Below, piece by piece: positions 15,757 through 24,954 of a stretch of DNA of 64,000 bases. The stretch covers positions 3,534,001-3,598,000 of the forward strand of contig CP121337.1 of assembly GCA_043554545.1 (NCBI GenBank), written 5' to 3'. The stretch's first letter is position 1; each line of letters begins with the position of its first letter. Position numbers and translations under genes: made by a program. The stretch is from UBA7330 sp043554545. GTDB lineage: Bacteria; Bacteroidota; Bacteroidia; Cytophagales; Cyclobacteriaceae. The notes below the pieces were generated by a model that saw only the letters and a program-made list of their open reading frames with translations, was not told the DNA's origin and did not search any database.

Positions 15757-17907
15757 TCATTTTAGCCATAATTTGTAAAAATAGGGCTTCTTATAATCTG
15801 ATGAGTCAATAATTTTTAGGTTTTCAGGCACATTCCTAAACTCGAAAACTGACTTGATATATGCTAATTCATCCCTGATCAAATCATCTTCAATTTTTCC
15901 GAAAATCAGCATTTTTCTTGGTGCCAGACTGGCCGCCAATTCAGGGAGATCGTAAGCAGTCAATGCTTCTGGAACACTGCCAAAAAGCAATTCAGGATCA
16001 TACAGTCTGGTGGTTGCCATGGAATGGTAAGAAAGGTATGGGTTGTGTAAAGCCACCTGCTTAATTCTCATGTCAAAAGCTGCTGCGTGAAGCATCACTG
16101 CAGACATACTCCCTGATGCAAAACCTGAAATCTCCTGAGTCAATTCAACGCCTTCCAGAAAATCAACCAGGCTAGATACATCAGAAGCCCTGATACCAAC
16201 AAAGCTTGTTTGCAAAGTTGTCGCTCCCATCCAAAGTCTGAAATATGCTTGTTTTACACGGCCACTCCCCCAGGACTCTGGTCCCAACTCTCCGATGCCT
16301 ACAAGATCTGGTATTAACACTGTATAACCCTCATCAATCAAAGACCTCATCTGATCCATGTATTGCGTAGTATCAGATTTCCCACTTGGATATAAAGAGA
16401 TTATTGCTTTTCCATTGCCCTGATCAGGAACGAATAATAAAAAAGGCGTAACATAATCATCACTCTGTAGAAAATACTTTTTCATGTGATAATTGCTACC
16501 TCTCGTATTGGAGACATACACCACATCAACTTTAGTTGTTTTATATCCTGAAATTCTTTTGGCTTCGTTCACTGCGTTATTCAAATAATCTACATTTCCC
16601 GACCGACCTTTCAAAGCGCTATCTCTGAGCACTTCGGCCTCTTTGGCATTCAAAGAAAATGTTGATTCACCGCCTAAAGATGTAGCTACCTGACCAGTTC
16701 TGGTCACCTGCAATTCTTCTGACGTCATGTATTCCGGTTGAATGTCATCAGAGTTCCCAGGATTGTTCAGGTGCTTTTGAAAGAATGCATACATGCTTTC
16801 CCTGTTTGCTAAAGTAGAGGCATGCCCTGCCAGGTCTTCGACCCTGCTAAAATTGTCAGATTTACCATAGGCCTGATAGATTCTGGATACTTCCGCTTCA
16901 GTTTCCATCGCACCTTGAATGCTAAACATGTCATTGGTAGTTGTGATCATTAGTGCTGGCTTAGGAGCTCTTACTGACAAGAAATCAGGATGATCCAGAC
17001 CAGCAGCTATCCCGTTTAGAAAGTTTTGCTCTGCATCCTGTGACCCAATCGTTTCAAATAGTCGCGTATAGTTGGTCAGGTAACATTCAGGTGCAACAGC
17101 ATATATTCGATCATCAAATGCTGCAATAAAGGAAGACTGAGTTCCTCCTCCTGATCGGCCGGTCATGCCTATTCTGTCCGGGTCTACTTCGCTTCTTGTT
17201 AGCAAGTAATCAACTGCCCGAATGCCATCCCAGACCATGTACTTAGCCAATGAACTCCCTGTCACAAAAGCCTGAGCACCTACGTAAGAATGTTCACGCG
17301 TGGATCCTCCCATCATCGATTTCCCGGTCGATTCATCATAATATTGATAACGTTCTCCCTGTCCGATAGGATCAAAAGCGAACACCACAAAACCTTTATT
17401 GACAAGGTTTAAAATAACATGCTGGTAGACATCAGAGCGATAGGCTACTTCCGAATGACCACTTACATAAATGATGGCAGGTAATTTGACGTTTCTTTTT
17501 ACACCATTAGGCCTGTAGAGTGTTGATGTGACATAAAATCCAGGTTGAGATTCAAATATGATATGCTCAGCCGTATAGTTCTTCTTCTTGATTACCTTGA
17601 CTATCTGTGGTTTTAAGGGTGTTTTTTCGGGAAAACTTCCAATAACCTCATCGAAGGTCTGTCTTAAAACCTGCTGCCTTCCCTTCCATTCTTCGAGCGT
17701 GTTAATTTTTGAAACCAGCTCCTTTCTTTCCTCCATTTTTTCAAACACCTCTGAAGCCAGACGGTCATACAATGCATGGTTTTGACTTTGATAAACCTCC
17801 CATTTTTCCAAAACCTCTACATCTACTTGTGAATAAACGTCAAAAATCATCAGGTGTAAGAGTGCAACCAGCCATCCAAATCTCTTAAAGTAATTCATTC
17901 TATTCAT
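15757..17907 (-). CDS. Double alpha/beta-hydrolase esterase (acetylxylan-esterase-like) with inactive second domain
   Basis: 716 residues with a Sec signal ending near VYSQ. The first hydrolase domain (about 100-385) has the nucleophile elbow GRSGG with Ser252, and His362 in AGHAS, as in AXE1/CE7-type or dienelactone-like esterases. A second, similar fold (about 480-716) has GFASG where GxSxG is expected: the nucleophile position is Ala597, and no C-terminal catalytic His is evident. So one active and one probable pseudo-domain. It would remove acetyl or other ester groups from the glycan. Start is ATG at 17907, 9 bases after the SGNH esterase stop. The exact ester is unknown; a glucuronoyl esterase or peptidase is less likely. 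Confidence 0.82.
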   Translation of the reverse strand: MNRMNYFKRFGWLVALLHLMIFDVYSQVDVEVLEKWEVYQSQNHALYDRLASEVFEKMEERKELVSKINTLEEWKGRQQVLRQTFDEVIGSFPEKTPLKPQIVKVIKKKNYTAEHIIFESQPGFYVTSTLYRPNGVKRNVKLPAIIYVSGHSEVAYRSDVYQHVILNLVNKGFVVFAFDPIGQGERYQYYDESTGKSMMGGSTREHSYVGAQAFVTGSSLAKYMVWDGIRAVDYLLTRSEVDPDRIGMTGRSGGGTQSSFIAAFDDRIYAVAPECYLTNYTRLFETIGSQDAEQNFLNGIAAGLDHPDFLSVRAPKPALMITTTNDMFSIQGAMETEAEVSRIYQAYGKSDNFSRVEDLAGHASTLANRESMYAFFQKHLNNPGNSDDIQPEYMTSEELQVTRTGQVATSLGGESTFSLNAKEAEVLRDSALKGRSGNVDYLNNAVNEAKRISGYKTTKVDVVYVSNTRGSNYHMKKYFLQSDDYVTPFLLFVPDQGNGKAIISLYPSGKSDTTQYMDQMRSLIDEGYTVLIPDLVGIGELGPESWGSGRVKQAYFRLWMGATTLQTSFVGIRASDVSSLVDFLEGVELTQEISGFASGSMSAVMLHAAAFDMRIKQVALHNPYLSYHSMATTRLYDPELLFGSVPEALTAYDLPELAASLAPRKMLIFGKIEDDLIRDELAYIKSVFEFRNVPENLKIIDSSDYKKPYFYKLWLK

Positions 17908-17916
17908 GCGATTTCT

Positions 17917-18651
17917 TTACCTACCAGTAGTTAGTCTATTCGTGATTTCCAAATGGATTTTTTTCATTTCAGCCAGTACTAGTTGTGCCATCACTCTGGC
18001 TCCATATTCTGAAAAATGGGTGTTATCTGCTATCCCATTCGGATAATTTGGATGAACATCTGGAGCGATGTGGTTATACAACAATTGACTTTGCGCCTCT
18101 CCAAGCCTGATCAATAATCCTCTCGACAACATATCCATATCTATCAGGTTAACATTGTTTTGATTTGCTGTAAGACGAATTATTTCTGCGAATTCCTTGT
18201 GGGTATCAACTAAACCTGTCTCCTTAAATATTCTTCTGGCAATAGGTGTTAGCAAAATTGGAGTTGCGCCCTTGCTTCTCGTGTCTGTGATATATTTTTC
18301 CAGGTTTGCTTTGAATTCTTTTGGCTTAGTGAAGCTTTTTTTGGTTTGTACCTCATCATTGTGACCAAATTGAATCAACACAAAATCTCCCTTACTGAGC
18401 GTTTTCATTACTACCTCCCATCGACCCTCTTCCATAAACGTTCGAGTGCTTCGTCCATTTTTCGCATGGTTAATTACCTCCACCGTTTCATCAAAAAACA
18501 CAGCAAATGGCATCCCCCACCCAGTCTCAGGATAAGCACTGGTATCCTTTATAGACATGGTAGAATCACCAATCAGGTGCACATCAATTGTCTCCTGATC
18601 AAATAAGCCTGTCAATAGCAGAAGTGTACTGTAAAGAATAAATTTCATCAA
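17917..18651 (-). CDS. Rhamnogalacturonan acetylesterase-type SGNH hydrolase (CE12-like)
   Basis: 244 residues with an N-terminal hydrophobic export signal. All four SGNH blocks are intact: GDST with Ser30, Gly66 in AKNGRSTR, GHND with Asn98, and DNTH with Asp209 and His212. The GDSTM, GWG and NGRSTRTF segments are those of rhamnogalacturonan acetylesterases (YesT/CE12). These remove O-acetyl groups from galacturonate in rhamnogalacturonan I, which fits the GH28 and GH78 genes in the same operon. The neighbouring esterase starts 9 bases downstream, so two deacetylating enzymes are made together. An acetyl ester on another backbone sugar is an alternative. Confidence 0.87.
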   Translation of the reverse strand: MMKFILYSTLLLLTGLFDQETIDVHLIGDSTMSIKDTSAYPETGWGMPFAVFFDETVEVINHAKNGRSTRTFMEEGRWEVVMKTLSKGDFVLIQFGHNDEVQTKKSFTKPKEFKANLEKYITDTRSKGATPILLTPIARRIFKETGLVDTHKEFAEIIRLTANQNNVNLIDMDMLSRGLLIRLGEAQSQLLYNHIAPDVHPNYPNGIADNTHFSEYGARVMAQLVLAEMKKIHLEITNRLTTGR

Positions 18652-18733
18652 ACCATTAATTAATTCTCATGCTGAGGGGTTTCTAAAAGTAATTAATATC
18701 TAAGGAAAAATGAGAGCCAAATTGAAAATACAT

Positions 18734-19690
18734 TCATTCAATGATTTTAGCATGTAATTCATATATTTCCTTTCTCATTTCCTCTAGCGAACCAACGAGT
18801 ATATAATAATCATATTCGTAAACTGAGTTCTTGAGAAGCTTTTCCTTTTTGATTGGAGCAATGTAAGAAGTGGAACCATCATCCGACTCTCCTCCTGGTT
18901 GACCAGCCATACCGGCAAGGAAATTGTGACAAATAGGGGTATAGACAGCCATACCCCATTGATCGTTATTTACAAAAGCCATCCAGCTTTCTGACACCAT
19001 TCCATTCTCATATCTACCCCAGAAATCATCCTCAAGGTGTTTCACTTCAACCTCAACAAGTGAACCTCCTGTAAAAGGTTCATTCCCAAAATAGGAATAC
19101 AGATTACTTAGCGACGAAATAGGATAGACAGCAGGTAATTCCTGAGACCTTAAAATACCCTCACCATAAATGGTATCTGTTCTCATACACGTTAGCTTGC
19201 TATGAACCTTAAGGACATTTCCCATCAGCGTGGTCCATTGCTCCATGACTGCCTCCGCAGGCTTGTTATTCATGTCCCAAAGCATAGGAATACATTTTAC
19301 ATAAAGTGTATTCCCATTCCTCCTTGAATCCAGTATTTCAGCCCTGTTTAAAAATGCATCTCCTACCTGTATGGGGTTCCAGGTCCAGGGCGACCAGTTA
19401 GGACTTTGTCCCTCTGCTGTTCGGTCCAGACGTTTGCCCGCATAGTAAGATTGTTGAATATATCTTCCTTCGTCATGGGTATTTACCAGATTGCGTTCCT
19501 GACCAAAAACAGACAGATGGGCAATGGCACCACCCCGGGTTAGATCCAATTTGAGATTGAGTGTGTCGTTACTTAGCTGAAGGAATTGTTGACCAAGCAA
19601 AGCATGGCTGGTCACTATAAGTCCAATCAATAGTATTTGAATTTTTAGTGGGATAAAAACACTGACCACTTTGCTTTTTTGCCTGCTCAT
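18734..19690 (-). CDS. Exported protein of unknown function, mutarotase-like beta sandwich
   Basis: 318 residues. A basic N-terminus is followed by a hydrophobic export segment (about 10-33) ending ALLGQQ. The mature part begins with NLKLDLTRGGAIAHLSVFG, a pattern typical of the galactose-mutarotase fold in aldose epimerases and in the beta domains of glycosidases and lyases. Repeated aromatic segments follow (WSPWTWNP, YSYFGN, ESWMAF). No family name could be assigned with confidence. It lies between the sulfatase (18 bases upstream) and the rhamnogalacturonan-acetylesterase-type gene, so it belongs to the operon. It might be a lyase accessory, an epimerase or a sugar-binding protein. Confidence 0.65.
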   Translation of the reverse strand: MSRQKSKVVSVFIPLKIQILLIGLIVTSHALLGQQFLQLSNDTLNLKLDLTRGGAIAHLSVFGQERNLVNTHDEGRYIQQSYYAGKRLDRTAEGQSPNWSPWTWNPIQVGDAFLNRAEILDSRRNGNTLYVKCIPMLWDMNNKPAEAVMEQWTTLMGNVLKVHSKLTCMRTDTIYGEGILRSQELPAVYPISSLSNLYSYFGNEPFTGGSLVEVEVKHLEDDFWGRYENGMVSESWMAFVNNDQWGMAVYTPICHNFLAGMAGQPGGESDDGSTSYIAPIKKEKLLKNSVYEYDYYILVGSLEEMRKEIYELHAKIIE

Positions 19691-19708
19691 CCTTAAGTCA
19701 AGAAATAA

Positions 19709-21391
19709 CTATCTACTATAAACATCAAACAAATTCACAAATCTTTCATCTCTTACTTCTTTATCAGGATCATAATCAGGGTTGACTCTGGGCAAGTACC
19801 TTTCTTCGATGTTATCTCCTATCCATGAAACCAGCTTCCGCATCATTACTTCTGTTTTCACCGGATAACTATCAGCCAGATTATTTTCTTCAAAAGGATC
19901 TTTTGCAAGGTCAAATAAATAAAGCCTGCCATACCAATCAAATATGAGTTTCAAATCATTTTCACGAATCGCTGAATGTGGGGTGAGTGCATATCCATCA
20001 AATGGGTTTTTGTAGATTACGTTAAACGGATAATGCCAGTAGTGTGTGGTTTTAGTATAAGTCTCTTCACTATTATTGGGATCGGAAAATAACCCTTTCA
20101 GGCTTTTCCCATCGATGTCCAAATCTTGATAATAGAGGGCAGGGTCCTGACCTGCAAAATCCAAAATTGTAGGGAAAATATCAGTACAATCTACTGGAAT
20201 ATCAATCCATTGACCCTCCTTAATTTTGCCCTTCCACCTGAAGACTAAAGGCACCCTAATACCACCTTCCGTAACACATGCTTTTCCACCTAAGAAAGGA
20301 CTGTTTTTTGTGCCTATCTTATTATGTGATACCTCCTGATCGATACCTCCATTGTCGGACATAAAGATGATTAGCGTGTTTTCATCAAGTCCTGTTTCCC
20401 CAAGCTTATCTAAAATACGCCCGGTTGACTCATCCAATGAATGTATGAGGGAAGCATAAACCGGATCATCATGCCCATTCCATCCTATGGTATTCTTGTT
20501 CTTAAAGTGGTTAACATCTTCCTCTTTTGCCTGATAAGGGGTATGAATGGCAAAATGATTGAAGTACAAAAAAAATGGCTCGTCGTTTATTGCCGCCCTT
20601 TGATCTAAATAATCCAGGGCCTGTTGCGTCAGGTCATCAGTTAGGTATGTATAATCTGTCTGCTCACCAGCACTTCCAATCGCAAGCACCTCCTGGGGGA
20701 TATCCGGAAACCTTTTTTTTGATGTATCATTCCATTTATTCCTCCAGTCAAAGTAGACGGACCCTCCGGCATCATACCAGGCTAATGGCTCAAAACCCTG
20801 ATCAGCTGGCTGATACCCCTGGGCCCCATGTCCACCAACATGCCATTTACCAATAAATGCGGAATGATAATCTTCCAACGCTTCTGCAATTGTGACTTCA
20901 TCCTTTCCCTGATCATATTCCGTACCTGCTGAAAGTCCCGTATTAGAGGTCCCATTGATCCAGGCCTGTTCTATTTTAATCGGATCTCCATGGTATATGG
21001 CATCATTGGGATAAAACCCTTCAGGAATTGGTTTCTGCTGATTGTAATAGGTAGCTGTCGCAGGCGTAGCGGTTGTAAAACCAACCCTTCCGGCATACTT
21101 CCCTGTCAATAAACTTGCCCGGGTAGGCGAACAAAGCTGATTGGCATACGCCTGGCTAAAAGCAGTACCTTCTCTTACTAACCGATCCAAATTAGGCGTT
21201 TCATAGAACATCCTGTCTTTGTCAATGCCCAGCGTATGTTGCGCATAGGCCTGCATGTCCATGTAACCGTAATCATCTGCAAGAATGAAAATGATATTCG
21301 GTTTAGACTGGCTTAAAACTGTGTTGCAAGTAAAAAGACATACCAGCACAATGAGCGGACTGATTAAATCTTTATGAAAGATTTTATTCAT
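19709..21391 (-). CDS. Family S1 sulfatase (formylglycine-dependent)
   Basis: 560 residues with a Sec signal. PNIIFILADDYG (31-42) starts the sulfatase fold and supplies metal-binding Asp residues. The activation motif CSPTR is at 87-91, with Cys87 to be converted to formylglycine. GKWHVGG and the later MSDNGG carry further active-site and metal residues. It hydrolyses sulfate esters, here presumably on the target glycan in the periplasm. Subfamily and regiospecificity cannot be read with certainty. It needs a formylglycine-generating enzyme or anaerobic maturase, neither of which is in the window. The rhamnosidase stop is 6 bases upstream. It is the only sulfatase here, so the polymer may carry few sulfate types. 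Confidence 0.93.
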   Translation of the reverse strand: MNKIFHKDLISPLIVLVCLFTCNTVLSQSKPNIIFILADDYGYMDMQAYAQHTLGIDKDRMFYETPNLDRLVREGTAFSQAYANQLCSPTRASLLTGKYAGRVGFTTATPATATYYNQQKPIPEGFYPNDAIYHGDPIKIEQAWINGTSNTGLSAGTEYDQGKDEVTIAEALEDYHSAFIGKWHVGGHGAQGYQPADQGFEPLAWYDAGGSVYFDWRNKWNDTSKKRFPDIPQEVLAIGSAGEQTDYTYLTDDLTQQALDYLDQRAAINDEPFFLYFNHFAIHTPYQAKEEDVNHFKNKNTIGWNGHDDPVYASLIHSLDESTGRILDKLGETGLDENTLIIFMSDNGGIDQEVSHNKIGTKNSPFLGGKACVTEGGIRVPLVFRWKGKIKEGQWIDIPVDCTDIFPTILDFAGQDPALYYQDLDIDGKSLKGLFSDPNNSEETYTKTTHYWHYPFNVIYKNPFDGYALTPHSAIRENDLKLIFDWYGRLYLFDLAKDPFEENNLADSYPVKTEVMMRKLVSWIGDNIEERYLPRVNPDYDPDKEVRDERFVNLFDVYSR

Positions 21392-21397
21392 AACTTC

Positions 21398-24184
21398 TTA
21401 TTTAAGCTTTACCAGAAATTCATATTGTCCTGAACCAACCTCAACAAGCGTTTCTTCGGTCCCACTTTGTGAAATTTCAATATCCTCATAACTACCAAGT
21501 GGTTTATTGGCTAATTTGATATTTGAAGTTTTAGCAGTAGGTAGATAAACCTGTGCCTGGGTATTAACCGGAATCGTTACCATAAAGCGCAGCTCTTTCC
21601 CTTTCCACTCCCAACTGGATTCAATCGTTCCGTTGATGCTCTCATAGCTGCCATTCATAAATTCCATCTCACGACTAATGGAAGGTCTTATGATAATGTT
21701 TCTATAACCAGCATCTTTAGTATCAATACCAAGTCCATACATAAACATCCATTCTGCTACTGACCCAAAAGCATAGTGACTAAATGAATTCATTGCTGCA
21801 TTTATTGATGAATTCTTATCTGCATCTTTTGTATAACTATTCCACCTTTCCCAAATAGAGGTACTCCCATTTTCGACAGAGTATCCCCAACTCGGATATT
21901 CCGTTTGTTTGAATAGTTTGTATGCCAGGTCATCATAACCATATTTGCTCAATACTAACATCACATGCTTGGTACCTAGAAAACCTGAGGAGAACTTATT
22001 TCCGTTTTCCTGAATCTTTTCAGCAAGCCTTGCTGCACCTTTTGCAACTAATGCTTCGGGGTATAATTCAAAATAAAGGGCAAGGGCATAAGAAGTCTGC
22101 GTGTCTTCCGTGGTATAACCTGTTGGTAGGATATACTCATTGGCAAATGCTTTCTTTATATTTTTAAACAATAAAGTATAAGTTTGGTAATCATCCTCTT
22201 TTCCAAGGGCCTTTGCCATCTGTGCCATTAGGTCAGCATCATATCCATAAAAAGATGCTCCGATAAAATCATGACTGGTTTGTTCATTTACGGATAACCA
22301 ATCACCCCAATTGTTTCCGCCCCCTGGCCTCAGAAAGTCCGTACTCGCATCCTCCTGAAAATCCATGAATTTAGTCATGCCTTCATACATGTATTCGAGC
22401 ATTCTTGTGTCATTATAGACTTTGTAAATATTATAAGGGATGATGACACCTGCATCCATCCAGGCTGGAGCATATTGATTAGGCCTGGAGAATGGAAATG
22501 GGGCAAAGTTTGGATAGGCTCCATACCATCTTTGTGAGTCATCCAAATCCATCATATACTTAGTGAAAAAGGATGCGACGTCCGCATTATAGGTGGATGA
22601 ACGACAGTAAATTTGTGCATCACCTGTCCAACCCATTCGTTCATCACGCTGTGGACAATCAGTTGGAATTTCAAAGAAATTCGCGCTCTGTGTAGTCTTG
22701 ATATTCTTGTATAGCGTATTATTCATGCTACTGGAAGAACTAAATGTACTGGCATTGGTCTCGATTGAGCTTAATACAATTCCGGTAATGGCATCAGGCT
22801 CCGGTTTACCTGGAAAGCCTGTTATCTGTACATACTGAAAACCATGATAGGTGAATTTTGGCTGCCATACTTCTTCGCCATTACCGCTTAAAATATAAGT
22901 ATCAGTAGCGCGCGCCTTTCTTAAATTTTCTGTTAAAACAGTTCCATCTTCATTCAGCATTTCACCAAACTTTAGCTCAACACTTGTGCCCGCGGCTCCT
23001 TGTACTTTTAATTCGGCAATTCCGGCGATATTTTTCCCCAGATCAAAGACATATACATTGGGTTTAGGTTCTTTTATGGAGACGGGGGCTAGTCTTTCTC
23101 TTTCCTGAATGAAGGAGCCCGGATAAGCTTGTAATCGACCATTTGGATAGGTATAGATTTTGGACCTCTTCCAATCACTATCGTCATAACCTGGAGCATC
23201 CCAACCAACTTTTTCCAGTCTGGCATCATGCGTTTCCCCCATCAATATATCTGCTTCCTGAATGGCGCCAGTGTTAGCTTTCCATGTTTGGTCAGACTTG
23301 ATGACCTCTTTAGTGCCGTCTTCATATGCTATAACCATTTGCCCCATAAAGGCAGGGTTTTCTCCATAAAAACCTCTTACCCTATCCAGATGCACCAGAA
23401 GCGCATAACCTACATATCCCGCATACCAGCCATCAGCGATGATAGCACCTATTACATTCTCTCCCTCTTTCAGCCTATCTGTGATATCAAAAGTTTGATA
23501 GTATACCCTTTTATCGTAATCTGACCATCCTGGCAAAAAAGAATAATCGCCAACTTTAGATCCATTTAATCGAAATTCATATAAGCCCAAAGCAGTAGCA
23601 AAGACTGTGGCCTTTTTGATCTTCTTTTTAACTTCAAAAGATTTTCTCAAATACCTTGCTGGTGGTAGATACAAGTCATCATACTTGCTTCCTTCTCTAT
23701 GCCCTACATCAAGTCCAATAAATAACCCTTCCCATTCAGAAAAATTAATTACCCCCATGGTCCATTGATTGGCTTCACTCCATTCCGATGGCTGACCTGC
23801 TTCATCCCAGACCTTAACTTTCCAATAATAGGTTGACATCGATGCTAATGATTTTCCATCATAAACAATTTGATTTGTGTTATTGGAAGTCATCTTTTTC
23901 GTATCCCAAACATCCCACTCATTAGATGCCAACTTTTCAATCGACGAGGATACAACGATGCGATAAGCTTTTTGAGCACGATTTTGTCCCTCCCCTTCAA
24001 GTTGCCAGCTAAAACGTGGTTGGATCACATCAATGCCCATGGGGTTTTCATGATATTCTATCCTCGGGTTAGTTATCTCTAGCGGTGGATTTATCTCTAT
24101 TGATGAAAAAGCATTGGCATCTATTGCCAATAACCAACAGGAAAAAAGTAAGGAAAAAAGAACCTTAGTATGTTTTAGCATCAT
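21398..24184 (-). CDS. GH78 alpha-L-rhamnosidase
   Basis: 928 residues with a Sec signal ending DANAF. N-terminal beta domains (about 35-470) are followed by the (alpha/alpha)6 catalytic domain. The GH78 signature DCPQRDERMGWTGDAQ lies at about 503-520 and includes the general-acid carboxylate region; a C-terminal beta domain closes the protein. The enzyme inverts and releases terminal alpha-L-rhamnose. It sits in the operon between the small SGNH hydrolase (12 bases upstream) and the sulfatase (6 bases downstream). With GH28 and the rhamnogalacturonan-acetylesterase-type gene it argues for a rhamnose-containing backbone or side chain. Rhamnose released here could use the diketo pathway at the left end of the window. 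Confidence 0.94.
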   Translation of the reverse strand: MMLKHTKVLFSLLFSCWLLAIDANAFSSIEINPPLEITNPRIEYHENPMGIDVIQPRFSWQLEGEGQNRAQKAYRIVVSSSIEKLASNEWDVWDTKKMTSNNTNQIVYDGKSLASMSTYYWKVKVWDEAGQPSEWSEANQWTMGVINFSEWEGLFIGLDVGHREGSKYDDLYLPPARYLRKSFEVKKKIKKATVFATALGLYEFRLNGSKVGDYSFLPGWSDYDKRVYYQTFDITDRLKEGENVIGAIIADGWYAGYVGYALLVHLDRVRGFYGENPAFMGQMVIAYEDGTKEVIKSDQTWKANTGAIQEADILMGETHDARLEKVGWDAPGYDDSDWKRSKIYTYPNGRLQAYPGSFIQERERLAPVSIKEPKPNVYVFDLGKNIAGIAELKVQGAAGTSVELKFGEMLNEDGTVLTENLRKARATDTYILSGNGEEVWQPKFTYHGFQYVQITGFPGKPEPDAITGIVLSSIETNASTFSSSSSMNNTLYKNIKTTQSANFFEIPTDCPQRDERMGWTGDAQIYCRSSTYNADVASFFTKYMMDLDDSQRWYGAYPNFAPFPFSRPNQYAPAWMDAGVIIPYNIYKVYNDTRMLEYMYEGMTKFMDFQEDASTDFLRPGGGNNWGDWLSVNEQTSHDFIGASFYGYDADLMAQMAKALGKEDDYQTYTLLFKNIKKAFANEYILPTGYTTEDTQTSYALALYFELYPEALVAKGAARLAEKIQENGNKFSSGFLGTKHVMLVLSKYGYDDLAYKLFKQTEYPSWGYSVENGSTSIWERWNSYTKDADKNSSINAAMNSFSHYAFGSVAEWMFMYGLGIDTKDAGYRNIIIRPSISREMEFMNGSYESINGTIESSWEWKGKELRFMVTIPVNTQAQVYLPTAKTSNIKLANKPLGSYEDIEISQSGTEETLVEVGSGQYEFLVKLK

Positions 24185-24196
24185 TATTGAATTGAC

Positions 24197-24874
24197 TTAA
24201 ATGAATTTCCCAACTGTCTCCACTACCTGTTCAGCCATCAATTGGCTCCCTGCATCGATAAAATGCACGTTGTTTACTCTTTGAATTTCACTCAGCTTTG
24301 GCAATACCAGAGAATACAAATCATTGATCGGCACATTGGCCTTTTTCATGATCTTAATGGCAGCCTTGTTGTATTTTATTACCGTTTCGGGTTCGCGTAA
24401 GGGTGATACCTGCTTATTCGGTACTGGTGTAGTAGTTGCATAAATCAATTGAGCTCCTGTGTCCTGTAATCGACCAAGGATAGATTTCAAATTCTTCTTG
24501 TAAGCTTTTAGGTCAGCCTGATAGGGATCCTTCGGGTTTTTTGTGGCCTTTTTTGTTGCGGGATCTTCATGCTTTAAGTCATGCAAACCAAAATTGAAAT
24601 GAATAACATCCCACTTCCTATCACCAATCCACCTGTCTATATGTTGTACACCATTCGTGGTCCCACTACAGTTCTCCGGTTTTCCATCTTCCTTCATGGG
24701 TCGATAGACATTCGCTTTGCCTTTCATCAATTCCTGAACAAAAGGTGTGTACCCTATTGAAATAGAATCTCCCAAAATAAGGACATTGGGTATATCTGCA
24801 GACAATAAAGAAACAGGAACAAAAGGGATGGCTGTCCCCGCCAGACAATATCTTAAAAACTGACTTCTTCTCAT
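24197..24874 (-). CDS. SGNH/GDSL hydrolase with Tat-like signal
   Basis: 225 residues starting MRRSQFLRYCLAG, a short Tat-like signal. Block I is GDSIS with Ser37. Block III reads FNFGLHDLK, where the usual GxND Asn is replaced by His, as in a recognised SGNH subgroup. His204 in NVHF is the expected catalytic His. It is an esterase or lipase-type hydrolase, probably removing acyl groups from the glycan. It lies between the heparinase-like gene (80 bases upstream) and GH78. This is a third potential deacetylase in the operon, and substrate preference is unknown. Confidence 0.78.
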   Translation of the reverse strand: MRRSQFLRYCLAGTAIPFVPVSLLSADIPNVLILGDSISIGYTPFVQELMKGKANVYRPMKEDGKPENCSGTTNGVQHIDRWIGDRKWDVIHFNFGLHDLKHEDPATKKATKNPKDPYQADLKAYKKNLKSILGRLQDTGAQLIYATTTPVPNKQVSPLREPETVIKYNKAAIKIMKKANVPINDLYSLVLPKLSEIQRVNNVHFIDAGSQLMAEQVVETVGKFI

Positions 24875-24954
24875 TTTAGGCTTAGGGTTAATGTGTTTAA
24901 ATACTTAGAAAATATGGCAGTAATTAATAAAGTTAGGTAACAATCAATAAAATT

